Shown: positions 25,624 to 37,339 of the stretch, in pieces
Layout: every line of letters starts with the position of its first letter
Numbering within the stretch: the first letter of the stretch is position 1
Assembly (NCBI RefSeq): GCF_048773025.1
Contig: NC_133546.1
Location: forward strand, 83,643,816-83,707,815
Source: Camelus bactrianus
Lineage: Eukaryota > Chordata > Mammalia > Artiodactyla > Camelidae
Direction: 5' to 3'
Length of the DNA stretch: 64,000 nucleotides
Translations under genes and position numbers: made by a program
The notes under the pieces: generated by a model
Told to the model about the DNA's origin: nothing
The model's database searches: none
Seen by the model: only the letters and a program-made list of their open reading frames with translations

Positions 25624-25666
25624 GTGTTTGTTTGCTTGTTTGTTTGTTTGTTTGATTGCTTGTTCT
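25624..25666 (+). repeat. (TTTG)n microsatellite inside the unit (longest of nine copies)
   Basis: Every unit has a TTTG/TTGA tetranucleotide run at the same place in the L1 inter-ORF spacer: near 4,555, 9,821, 15,083, 20,357, 25,624, 30,910, 36,204, 41,488 and 46,780. The free L1 at 57,408 has only TGTTTGTTTTAAACAG there, so the run grew in the array ancestor and varies from unit to unit. Confidence 0.85.
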
Positions 25667-25904
25667 TAGATTTGCAAACACATTCGGCCTTGCATCTCTC
25701 TGTTTGCTTTAAACAGAGAGTCATATAAGATGATTCACTTATTATAGGGCTGAAAATCCCCTATGTTTTCCTGCTTCCCTCTCCCATCTTTAGGGTTTTG
25801 ATGTCCTCCTTGCCTTCTTCTTGTTTATTGTCTGCAACTCATGGCTCTTCTTGCATTTCCAATGATGGTTTTCTTATTTCCATTTCATCTAGCTTCTTTT
25901 CTAT

Positions 25905-26680
25905 TCAGGGTAGTATTCTGAATCTTTCTTTTAGGAAAAGTTTCAAACTGCTGAATTCTTTAACGTTTCCAGGTATCTGAAATTCTCTAGCTCTGCCGTT
26001 ATTAGAAATGGTGGTCTTTTTGCATAAGCTACCCTAGATTGCAGCTGTTTCTCATTCATGATTTCATCAAAGTCCTGGCACTCCTTCTTATCCTGCAATA
26101 TTTCTGCCGAGATATAAGCTGAAACCCCTCTGGAGGTTCTGTTGTGACTTAGTTGCTTCCTTCTAGGTGCATTGGTAATCACTGTGTTGATCATGAACTT
26201 TGTTGATTTGAATGATAATACAGCTGCTTGTAGGTCTATTGGGATTCCACATAATTTGGATGCTGTTTGCTTACTTTTTTTGTATAGATGATTGCTCCTT
26301 CGTTTTCAGCAATTTTCTGTCTGATTTTTTTCCAAATACCTTTTCAGACTGAATAATCTTTTCTTGCTTTTAACTCTGGGACTCTTTTCATGCTTTGTCT
26401 TAACCCAGGATTCAACAGCAATGTTTGCGTTGGTTTTCCTTTGCTTTTCTATGTCATTTTCTGATCGAGGGATTTCAGTTCCCCTGTGTTCACAGTCATT
26501 GACGAGTCCCTCTGCATTATCTAGTCTGCTTAGGACTGACTTTAGCCCTGCTATTATCTCATCCATTGAGTTTGCTGATTTTATTTTGCTCCTCTTTAGA
26601 GGGTCTCTTCCCCTTTTCTGGAATTCTGACTTTTGTGATTCTGAGACACTGTTGTTCTTCAGTGTTTCTATCACCTCCAT
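25905..26680 (-). pseudogene. L1 ORF1 remnant, unit 5/6 junction
   Basis: The N-terminal part is open at 26,306-26,680 (124 aa; SRLDNAEGLVNDCEHRGTEI), but the RRM start is shortened by a small deletion. The C-terminal part is open at 25,943-26,194 (83 aa) and has APRRKQLSHNRTSRGVSAYI and EILQDKKECQDFDEIMNEKQ, matching the ORF1p C-terminal domain. Confidence 0.8.
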
Positions 26681-29600
26681 TTTAAATAAATGTCTGATAG
26701 TGTTTCACAGTCTAGTTGTTTGAAAGCTTTTTTTTTTGAGCTTTCCACCTCTTTGGAACTAAAAGTGTTACTTCCTGTTTCTTTTACTATACTTCTTTAT
26801 CTCTACTGGTCAGTTAATTTCAAGTATCTAATGTAGACTTGTAGGGCTTTTTAAGTGAAAGTTTAAGTCTCTTGTGTGTACAAAGTTCCATGATATTTGT
26901 GTGAGGACAATTTTTCCTACACATTGATGCCATGTCATTTTCCTATGTGTGTTGTCTTGTATTTATCTAAATGCTGGTGATGCCTTTGCTGTGATGAACA
27001 CAGCATACCCTTTTCTTTTCATATAACCTCAATTTACTACGCTTATGTCACTGTACTGAAAGTGCACAGGACTGTTTCTCTTGTGGAAATGAAGCATGTA
27101 AAGCTTTTCAGCTCTGCAAGCTGTTGAATGTCATTTTGGAGTGTTTCAAATACAGCGTCATGACTGTGAGCTTGTCCTTTCTATTTCTATGGGAATGTAC
27201 CAATGTTACGAGTTCATTCCAGAGCTTCTCTGTCTACAGAAAAACCTGTGGAAACATATCTAAAGATGTCATGCATCAGGACCTGCAGTCATTATCACAG
27301 TGCCTCAGCTAGGTATCCTCCTTGAAGTACACTGTCAGTACCATTCAAAATGTAGCATTAACATTTGGTAGATAATGGTGAAGGAAATGCTTCATCTTCT
27401 CACGTTGTGAACCTAGACCACTGTTCTTTGTTCTCTCATCCTTGTGGCTTTGGACCATGAAGGTAACCACAGTGCTGTCCCACATCCTTTGCCTCAAAAC
27501 AAACCGTAATCCCAGTCCAGTCTAACAATGTAGCAGATCCTGAGGCTTTGGAAACTGATTTCTACACCAAGGCCCCCTGGATCCCTCAGACCTGATGCTT
27601 GATGTCTCTAATTAGACCCCACACATGCTCTATTGGCAAAATTCCAAATTGGACCCTGGGCCTGCAGATGCAGTGGATGTTGCCATGGGACCTTTCGAGA
27701 AACTCAACCTCATGCGCCTGGTTTGTTGCTTTTTCATTGAGGTCCCAGGTCTGTTTCCTCTCTGGATAAGGCCAACCACAATCCACAACACACTCCAGTT
27801 CCCTAATACTCAGCGTGTGCCATCACCCATAGCCCTATCCCTCATTGTTCATAGCCAAAGTGAGCTTAAATTTGGCAGCACTGATGTTGGTCTCAGAATC
27901 AATTGTGGGGATATTTTGTGCTGATTTCTTTGAGTTCTGTCAGCCAAGCATGTGCTGTGCACTCTACTAACATTCAGCGCATCACTTTCAATCCCATGCG
28001 TCCTGTCCGCTTGAGAGTGTGTGTCCAACTAAAACAGGGTTTCACCTTTGCTGCTCCACCAGCAGAGGTCAGGTCCTGCACTGATTTCCATTCTCTACAA
28101 AGCCTTTTCATCTTTCCAGGTTTTCTGAGGCCTCATTGTGTCTTTGGAAGTAAGAGACCACTCTTTGGCAAGTGTCCTGGACCACGGGCTGGGTGAGTGG
28201 ATGTTTATCTTGCTGTGTACATGGGAGCGAGTGGGCATTGTTTGCACAGGTACTCTGCCAATTGGCTATGAATAAATCAACACTTTCCATATATAACACA
28301 CAGAAATGTGATTCTTGTTTATCTCTTTTTCTATAAAGCCATGGTGGGAGGGATTCTCCAAAGAATCCAGTTTTGACATTGTGTTGATACCTCAGTTGCG
28401 GTCTTTCAAAATGTTAATAGAATTGATGTACAAATTGGGGATTTATATGAAAATGAAGTTAGTTTTTGAAACATACTAAATCTACCTACAAGCCAGACTT
28501 GTCAAATTCAGGTAACATTTTCTCAGCTCTAAGGGAAACATAGACAGATAGAATGTAAAATAGCAGTCCAAAATGGTGAAGGTGTCATGTGAACTGTTTA
28601 CTGTTGATGTCTGCAATACAAACAGGAACCATGAAATAAATATTGGAACCATGAAATAACCCCAACCCAGTGTTTCCATTTTGCATGTGATGCCCTTTCT
28701 CCCAGTGACTCATACTGGCCAATGTTGTCATTTCAATGGGTAACATTTCTCTCTAGGAAGACACAAGGCAACCCAAACCACTTATTTAAATATAGGCTTA
28801 GTTCCAAAACACCTAGAGGCATTATAGCTATGAGAAAACTGCTGCAGCTTTGCTAGACTATTGAGAAACAGGTTCTCTTTTATCAACGATGAGAAAGGTA
28901 AATCATCTGATCGTGTTGGGTAAAGCAATTTAAGCCAACTAAGTGGGCACCCCCTGATATACTGCACCCGGGACTTGAATGAAGGGAAAAGACGGTCCAC
29001 ATAACTTGTATCCTTATATATATATAGGAGACTTTTACACTTCACTTCACTAACTGACTTATAATAGTTACCTATACTGGCTTGAAAAGCTGAGGACAAA
29101 TACTTATTCAAGTTCAGTCAAATAATCCCCTCGCTTACCAAACTCTCTTCACCCAAATAAGAAGTAACCCCAGCACTTGCTAAATCAAGGGGTAAATAAT
29201 CATTTATTTGTGTGAGCTATATATTGAAACCCTATCTATTTTATTCGAGAGTATTTGACCTTTGAGGAGTTCAGTGTTGTGCACAGAGTGTGAAGTTGGA
29301 GGAACTCTGGTTCTAGGAGGTGCTTGCTATTCTCCTTCTGGCTGCATTGCAGCTCAGGGTCTGATCCTTTGAAGCGGATGCCTGAGTGAAGGGGAGAGAA
29401 GAACAATTGCTTGATAGCTAAGCCCAAACTTGGGAAAAGATTTATCAGGGCTTCATGCTCTGTGGTCTGTGAGATTTGTAAATGCCCCTTCGGATGTGTG
29501 GATTCTCATGACCTCTTCCAGGAAAATGAGCGGTTTTATCATCTTTGCCATCTCTTCTCTTTTAGACGTCAGGAGTCTTGGGCCACTTCTTAGAGCAGAG

Positions 29601-31637
29601 AATTTAGTACATTCCTCAAATACACGTTGACTCTCCACAATTTTATGCTAGTATCAGCGAGTCTCAATATGTCTCATGAATGACTTTTGAGCCTGGTATT
29701 CTCTAAAGTAGTCTCCATGAGAGTATACTCAATTGTAGCAGAACAACTCTCATCAATGTGTTCGCATCTCTCTTCAATCCGTGCATCCAGCCTTTCTGCC
29801 AGCTTCTCTTCGTGTCTCCCATAAAGTCGACTTCTACAGGACTGGGGAAGTCTGAAAGTACATCAGAGCCTCACCAGTAAGCTGATGAGAAGCAGATCTT
29901 CCACTGTCTGCCTTTTAGTTTCTAGAAAATGACCCGTGATCTCAGGCCATTGGGCAGCATCAGTATCTCGAAATAACACATCTTCCTGAAGAATACACCT
30001 AAGCCAAGCTCCACAGAGGGCAGCAGCCCCTCCATGACACTGATTCACCCACAGAGCTCTGCCCAGTTACCTTGGATCCACCAGCCTCAACAAGCCTCAT
30101 GGAACACACAACAATTCCACCTGGATTCAAACCGGTAACAGCCATCCACAATGGCTGCTGCATCTTATCAGTGTTGGGGGAGGGGCTGCATCAGACGAGA
30201 GGTTCCTAAAGTAAATGTGATTCTCTCCATTAGCGTCCCATTGTCCTTTATTTCCTACCCTCTTTCATTTAGTTCAGAACTCTAAACACAATACAAACGA
30301 AGGGAAGTTTGTCCATGATAAGTTTATGGTTTCACCCATCTTTAAACTTTCTAACAGTTAACAGTACAAAAAGGCCCACTATAGGAAACATATGTTTGTG
30401 TAATATCCATTCACCCATAATACATATCTGTCTGTTGATTTTCCGCTGAAAGACCCACAATCTCAAAACATGGATCCATTTTTCTTCATGGGGGCTGAAA
30501 TTCCTAGAAATGAAACCAATCCCATACTGCAGTTTACTGTCTGTCTCTCTTACTGTTACTACAGTTTTGTAGAGCTACTTTTCTTTGTTATAAGTGTATG
30601 CCATTTATTCTCTTCATAGGGTTGAATATGCCATTCATTCATCCTTTTGGAAGACTTGTACAGCTGTATCACGGACTATGAATCAATTTTATTCAAAATA
30701 TGCATTTGGGTTAGGTCACGATGTGCTCTTATGAATCAATATTTATGAATATTAATCCACGCATCTGTTTTCTGAATACAAGTGTGTTGAGTACATGCAA
30801 GCAGCGATATTTGGTCAATGAGTGCTGAATGAACCTTGACATCACTTTGCATATTTTCTTTTGAATTATCACGACCCTGTGGATATATATCAGCCAACCG
30901 TACTCTTTTGGTGTTTGTTTGTTTGATTATTTGTTTGTTTGCTTTTTCTTTGATTTTCAAACACATTCGGTCATGCATCTCTCTGTTTGCTTCAAACAGA
31001 GAGTCATATAAGTTGATTTACTTAGTATTTTGCTGAAAATCCCCTGTGTTTTCCTGCTTCCCTCTCCCATCTTTAGGTTATTGATGTCCTCCTTGCCTTC
31101 TAGTTAATTCTCTGCAACTTATTGCTCTTCTTGCATTTCCAATGATGGATTTCTTATTTCCATTTGGTCTTGCTTCTTTTCTCTACAGGGTAGAATTCAC
31201 AATATTTCTTTAAGATAAGTATCAAAATGCTGAATTCTTTTAAATTTTTCCGGTCTGTGAATTTCTCTTGTTCTGCTGTTATTAGAAATGGTGGTCTTGT
31301 GGCATAGGCTACCCTAGATTGCAGATTTTTCTCATTCAGGATTTCGTCCAAGTCCTGGCACTTGTTCATGTCCTGCAAAATTTCTGCCGAGATATAAGCT
31401 GAAACCACTCTTACAGTTCTGCTGTGATTTAGTTGCTTTCCTCTAGGTGCAATGAAAATCACTGGGTTGATCATGAACTTTGATGATTAGAATGATAATA
31501 CAGCTGCTTGAAGGTCTATTGGGATTCCACATAATTTGGACACTGTTTGCTTCCTTTTTCTGTATGGATGATTGTTTCTTAGCTTTCATCAAATTTCAAT
31601 CTGATTATTCTCCAAATATCTTTTCTGTCTTTTGTTT
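26358..31637 (-). repeat. Array unit 6 (type B)
   Basis: This unit is about 5,280 bp and is the first fully type B unit (CCTGTGGAAACATAT near 27,245; CATATATAACACACAGAAAT near 28,288). It is the only unit that has lost the conserved minus-strand donor-like GTAAG: the matching plus-strand bases near 29,440 read TTTATC instead of CTTAC. Its left boundary is approximate because the first part of the unit has a small deletion in the ORF1 remnant near 26,375-26,395. Confidence 0.88.
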
Positions 31638-31975
31638 TATATCTTGCTGTTCCCTCAGGGACTCTTATGAAACCTATTCTTTCATGCTTTGTCTTACCCC
31701 AGGATTCAACAGCATTATTTGCATTGGTTATGCCTTGCATTTCTATGTCATCTTCTGATAGAGGGATTTCAGTTCCCCTGTTTTCACAGTCATCCACGAG
31801 TCCCTCTGCATTATCTAGTCTGATTAGGACAGAATTTAGCCCTGGTAATATCTCATCCATTGAGTTTTCTGATTTTATTTTACTCGTCTTTAGAGGTTCT
31901 CTTCCCCTTTTCTAGAATTCTGCCTTTTGTGATTCTGAGACGCTCTTGTTCTTCAGTGTTTCTCTCCCCTGCATT
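31154..31975 (-). pseudogene. L1 ORF1 remnant, unit 6/7 junction
   Basis: The C-terminal domain part is open for 106 aa (31,154-31,474) with VSAYISAEILQDMNKCQDLD, LNEKNLQSRVAYATRPPF and FTDRKNLKEF, a clear match to L1 ORF1p. The coiled-coil part is open at 31,579-31,860 (93 aa; RLDNAEGLVDDCENRGTEI). Confidence 0.82.
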
Positions 31976-34900
31976 TTCAATACTTGCTCTGATAGTGTTT
32001 CACAGTCTAGTTGTTTGAAAGCTTTTCTTTGGGTCTTCAATTTCTTTGGAAGTGAAAATGGTACTTCCTGATTCTTTTACTATACTTCTATACCTCTACT
32101 ACTCAATTACTATCAGGTATTTAATGCAGACTTGTAGGGCTTTTTAAGTGAAATTTTTGGTCTGTTGTGTGTACGCAATTCCATGATATTTCTGTGAGGA
32201 CAATTTTTCATACTCATTGATGCCATGTCATTTTTCTGTGTGTGTTATCTTGTATATCTCTAATTGCTGGTGATGCCTTTGTTGTGATGAACACACCATA
32301 CTCTTCTCGTTTAGTATAACGTCATTTTTACTACGCTTATGTCACTGATCTGAAAGTGCACAGGACCCTTCCTCTTGTGGAAATGAAGCATGTCAAGGTT
32401 TTGAGCTTTGCAGGCTCTTTAATGTAATTTTGATGTGTTTCGAAAACAACATCATGACAGTGAGCTTTCCCTTTCTATTTCCATGGGAATTTCCCAATGT
32501 AACGAGTTCTTTCCAGAACTTCTCTGTCTACAGAAAAAACTGTGGAAACATATATAAGGATGTCATGCATCAGTGCCTGCTGCCATTACTGCATAGCACC
32601 AGCTAGGTGTCCTTGGTGTTGTAACCTTTCTGTGCCATTCAAAATGTTGCATCTGCATTTCGGAGATTATGGTGAAGGAAAAGCTTCATCTTCTCATGCT
32701 GTGTACCTAGACAAGTGTTCTTTGTTCTCTCATCCTTGTGACTAGGGACCACGAAGGCAAACACAGAGTTTTCTGGCATAATCTGCCTCATACCAAACAT
32801 AATCCCATTCCAGGCTATAAATGTAGCATATCCTAAGCCTTTGGAAAATGATTTCAACCACAAGGCCCCCTGGATCACTCAGACCATATGCATGATATCT
32901 CTGATTAAGCCCCACATGTGCTCTATTGGCAAAACACCAAATTGGTCCCTAGGCTTGCAGAGGCAGTTGATGTGGCCATGGGACATTTCGAGAAACTCAA
33001 CCTCATGCACCAGGATTGTAGCATTTTCATTGGGGTCCCAAGTTAGTTTCCATTCTGGGTAGGGCCAAACACAATCCACCATACACTCCAGATCCCTGAG
33101 GTTCAGCGTGTGCCAGCATCCATTGCCCTATTCCTCATTGTTCGCAGCCACTGTGAACCCACATTTGGCAGCACTGATCTTGGTCTCAGAATCAATTGTG
33201 GCGATGTTTTGTGCTGATTTCTTTGAGTTCTGTCAACCAAGCATCTGCTGTGCACTCTTCTAACACTCAGCGCATCGCTTTCAATCCCATGCATTCTGTC
33301 CGCTTGAGAGTGTGCTTCCAAGTAAAACAGGGTTTCACCTTTGCTTCTCCATCAACAGAGATCAGGTCCTGCACTGATTTCCATTCTCTAATTTGACTTC
33401 TCCCACTTCCATGTATTCTGAGGCCTCATTCTGTTTTTGGATGTAAGAGATCACTCTTTGGAAAGTTCGTGGACCATGGGCTGGGTGAGTGGATGTTTAT
33501 CTTGCTGTGTAGATGGGAGCGAGTGTGCATATTTTGCACTGGTACCCTGACAACTGGGCATCGATAAATCAACACTTTCCATATATAACTCACAGAAATG
33601 TTATTCTTGATATCTCTTTTTGCTATACGGCCATGGTGGGAGGGTTTGTCCAAAGACTCCAGTTTTGACATTGTGTTGATACCTCACTTGCGGTCTTTCA
33701 AAAAGTTAGTAGAATTGATTTACATACTTGGGGATTTACATGAATATAAAGATAGATTTTGAAACATACTAAATCTGCCTACAGGTCAGACTTGGCAAGT
33801 TAAGGTATCATTTATTCAGCTGTAAGGGAAAAGAAGACAGATAGAATGAAAAAAGCAGTCCAAAATAATGAAGGGGACAAGTCAATGGTTAAATGTTGAT
33901 GCCTCCAACAAAAACAGGGAGAATGAAATAAATGTTGGTCCCATGAAAAACCCCCCACAAAATGTTTCCCATTTGCATGTATTGCCCGTTCCTCCCAGTG
34001 ACTCACACTGGCCAATGTTGTCATTTCAAGTGGTAACATTTCTCTGTAGGAAGACAGAAGGTGACCCAAACCACATATTTATATATAGGCTTGGATCCAA
34101 AAGTACCTAGAGGCATTATAGCTATGAGAAAACTGCTGCAGCTTTGATAGGCTATTGAGAACCAGGTGCCCTATTATCAACGGTGAGAACGCTTAATCTT
34201 CTGATCATGTTGGGTAAAGTAATTAAACACAACCATGTTTGCACCCACATGATATACTGCACCAGGGGCTTCAGTGAAGGAAAAGACTATCAACATATCA
34301 TGTGTCCTTACATGTCTATGGCGACTTTTACACTTCAGTTCACTAACTGACTTATACTAGTTACCTATACTGTATTGAAAAACTGAGGACACATACATAT
34401 ACAAGTTCAGTTAAAGATTCCCCTCACTTACCACACTCACTTCACCAAAAAGAAGATGTAACCCTAATATTTGCTGAATCTAGGGGAAGCTCATCATTTC
34501 TTTGTGTGAGTTAATATTCAATTCCTATCTATTTTAGTTTGGATTATTTGAACATTGAGTTGTACAGTTTTGGGCACAGAGAGTAAAGTTGGAGGAACAC
34601 TGATTCTAGGAGGGGCTTGCTATACTCCTACTGGCTTCAATGCATCTCAGGTGCTGATCCTCTGAAATGGATGGCTGAGTGTAGGGGAGGAAAGAGCAAG
34701 TGCTTGATAGCTAGGGCCAACCCTGGGAAAAGGCTTACCAGGGATTCATGCTCTGAGGTCTGAGTGATTTGTAAATGCCCCTTGGGACGTGTGGATTCTC
34801 ATGACCTCTTAAAAGAACAAGAGGCATTTTATCAACTCTCCCATCTCTTCTCTATTAGACGTCAGGATTCTTGGACCAGTTCTTGTAGCAGAGAATTGAG

Positions 34901-36936
34901 TATCTTCCACAAGTGCACGTTGACCCTCCACAGGTTTCTGCCAGTATCAGCGAGGCTCAATATGTCTCATGAATGTCTTTCAAGCCTGGTATTCTCTACA
35001 GAAGTCTGCATGTCAGTATTCTCCATTGTAGCAGAAGAACACTCATCAATGTGTTCACATCTCTCCTCAATCCGTGCACTCATCCTTCTGACAGCTTTTC
35101 TTCGTGTCTCCCATAAAGTCAACTTCTGCAGGACTGGGCAAGTCTGAAAGTCCCTCGGAGCGTCACCAGTAAGCTGATGACAGGCAGATCTTCCACTGTC
35201 TGCCGTTTCAGTTTCTAGAAACTGACCAGTGATCTCAGGTCATTGGGCAGCATCAGTATCTCGAAATTACACAGCTTCCTGAAAAATAGACCTAAGCCAA
35301 GCTCCACATAGGGCGGCAGCCCCTCCATGACACTGATCCACCCACAGAGCTCTTCCCAGCTAACTTGGATCCACCAGCTACACCAAGACTCGTGGAACAC
35401 ACTGACATTCCACCTGGAATCCAACAGGTAACTGCCATCCCCAAAGTTTGCTGCCTCTTGTCAGTGTTGCGGGAGGGACTGCATCAGAAGAGAGTTTCCT
35501 AAGGTAAATGTGATTCTCTCCATTAGCATTCCATGGTCCTGTTTTTCCTACACTCTTTCCTTTAGTTCAGATCTCTAAACTCAGTGCAAACGGAGGAAAG
35601 TGTGTCAATTTTAAGTATTTTATTTTACCCTACTTTAACCTTTCTAACAGTTAACACTACAAAAAGAACCACTATAGGAATCATATGTTTGTGTAATATC
35701 CAGTCACCCAGAATACATATCCATCTGTTGATTTTCTGCTTAAAGTCCCACAATATCACAACATGGATCCATTTGTTTCTTGGGGGCTGAAATTCCTTGA
35801 AATGAAACCAATCCCAAAGTACACTTTACTGCCTGTCTCTTTTATTCTTAGTACTGTTTTGTAGAGCTACTTTTTTTGTTATAAGCGTATGCCAATTATT
35901 TTCTACGTAGGTTTGAATATGCCATTCATTCATTCTGTTGGAAAACTTGTAAGTCTATATCAAGGAATATGAATCCAATTAATTCAAAATGGGCATTTGG
36001 GTTAGGTCACGATGTGTTCTTATGAATCAATATGTATGAATATTAATGCACGCATCTCTTTTCTGAAAACAAGGGTGTTGTGTACATGCAAGCAGTGAAA
36101 CTGGGTCGATGCGTACTGAATGATACTTGACATCACTTTGCGTACTTTCTTTTGAATTATCATGGTTCCTTTGGATATATGTCAGCCAACCGTACTCTTT
36201 CGCTGTTTATTTGTTTGTTTGATTGTTTGTTTGCTTCTTCTTTTTTTTTGCACACATATTAGGTCATGCGTCTCTCCATTTCCTTCAATCAGAGAGCCAT
36301 ATAAGCTGATTCACTTAGTATAGTGCTGAAAATCACCTATGTTTTCCTCCTTCCCTCTCCCATCTTTAGTGTTTTGATGTCCTCCTAGCCTTCTTCTTGT
36401 TTATTCTCTGCAACTCATTGCTCTTCTTGCATTTCCAATGATGGTCTTCTTATTTCCATTGCATCTTGCTTCTTTGGTATTCAGGGTAGAATTCTCAATC
36501 TTTCTTTTAGGATAAGTTTCCAACTGCTGAATTATTTTAAGTTTTGCTAGGCTATGAAATTCTCTAGCTCTGCCATTATTAGAAATGGCGGTCTTGTGCC
36601 ATAGTCTACCTTAGATTGCAGCTTTTTCTCATTCAGGATTTTGTCTAAGTCCTGGCACTCCTTCCTGTCCTTCAAAATATCTGCCGAGTTATAAGCTAAA
36701 CCTGTCTTAAGGTTCTGTTGTGACTTAGTTGTGTTCCTCTAGGTGCATTGAAAATCACTGGGACGATCATGAACTTTGATGATTTGAATGATAATACAGC
36801 TGCTTTTCGGTCTATTGGGATTCCGCATAATTTGGATGCTGTTTGCTTTCTGGTTTCTTGTAGATGATTGTTTCTTGGCTTTCAGAAAGTTTCAGTCTGA
36901 TTTTTCTCCAACTACCTTTTCAGACTTTTTTTTTTT
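31638..36936 (-). repeat. Array unit 7 (type B)
   Basis: This unit is about 5,299 bp. It pairs closely with unit 8: 34,217-34,430 and 39,510-39,720 differ at only a handful of bases, while other stretches of the two units differ more. The donor-like GTAAG is kept at 34,734-34,738, preceded by CCCTG as in the other type B units rather than the CCCAG of type A. Confidence 0.9.
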
Positions 36937-37339
36937 TTAATCTTGCTTTTCCCTTTGGTTCTCATATGAATCCTATTCTTTCATGCTTTGTCTTACCCCA
37001 GGATTCAACAGCAATATTTGTATTGGTTTTCACTTGCTTTTCTATGTCATCTTCTGATCAATGGATTTCAGTTCCCCTGTGTTCACATTGATTCACGAGT
37101 CCCTCTACATTATCTAGACTGCTTAGGACTGACTTTAGCCCTGCTATTATCTCATCCATTGAGTTTCCTGATTTTACTTTACTCGTCTTTAGAGGGTCTC
37201 TTCCCCTTTTCTGGAATTCTGCCTTTTGTGATTCTGAGACACTGTTGTACTTCTGTGTTTCCCTCACCTTCACTTTCAATAATTGTTCTGATAGTTTTTC
37301 ACAGTCTAGTTGTTTGAAAGCTTTTCTTTGGGCCTTCAA
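36485..37339 (-). pseudogene. L1 ORF1 remnant, unit 7/8 junction
   Basis: The N-terminal part is open at 37,058-37,339 (93 aa; VRETQKYNSVSESQKAEFQK and SSLDNVEGLVNQCEHRGTEI). The C-terminal half is recognisable at nucleotide level (CTACCTTAGATTGCAGC near 36,605) but interrupted. Confidence 0.75.

Larger units (their letters stand above)
21081..26357 (-). repeat. Array unit 5 (hybrid: type A left, type B right)
   Basis: This unit is 5,277 bp. Its left part carries type A markers (GCTGGAATGATCCC near 22,020; AGATATAATTCACAGAAATA near 23,022). Its right part carries type B markers (GAGAAAACTGCTGCAGC near 23,566; GTTGTGCACAGAGTGTGAAG near 24,000). The change lies between about 23,040 and 23,560, so this unit looks like the recombination joint between the two array types. 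The longest uninterrupted version of one unassigned frame (116 aa, 24,292-24,642) is here. Confidence 0.88.

Noticed and set aside
34764-35147. 127-codon plus-strand frame with a good-looking 3' splice site before it (CTCTTCTCTATTAG)
   Set aside because: It is antisense to the E/K/R-rich minus-strand frames. The pyrimidine run is the complement of a purine-rich helix-coding stretch.
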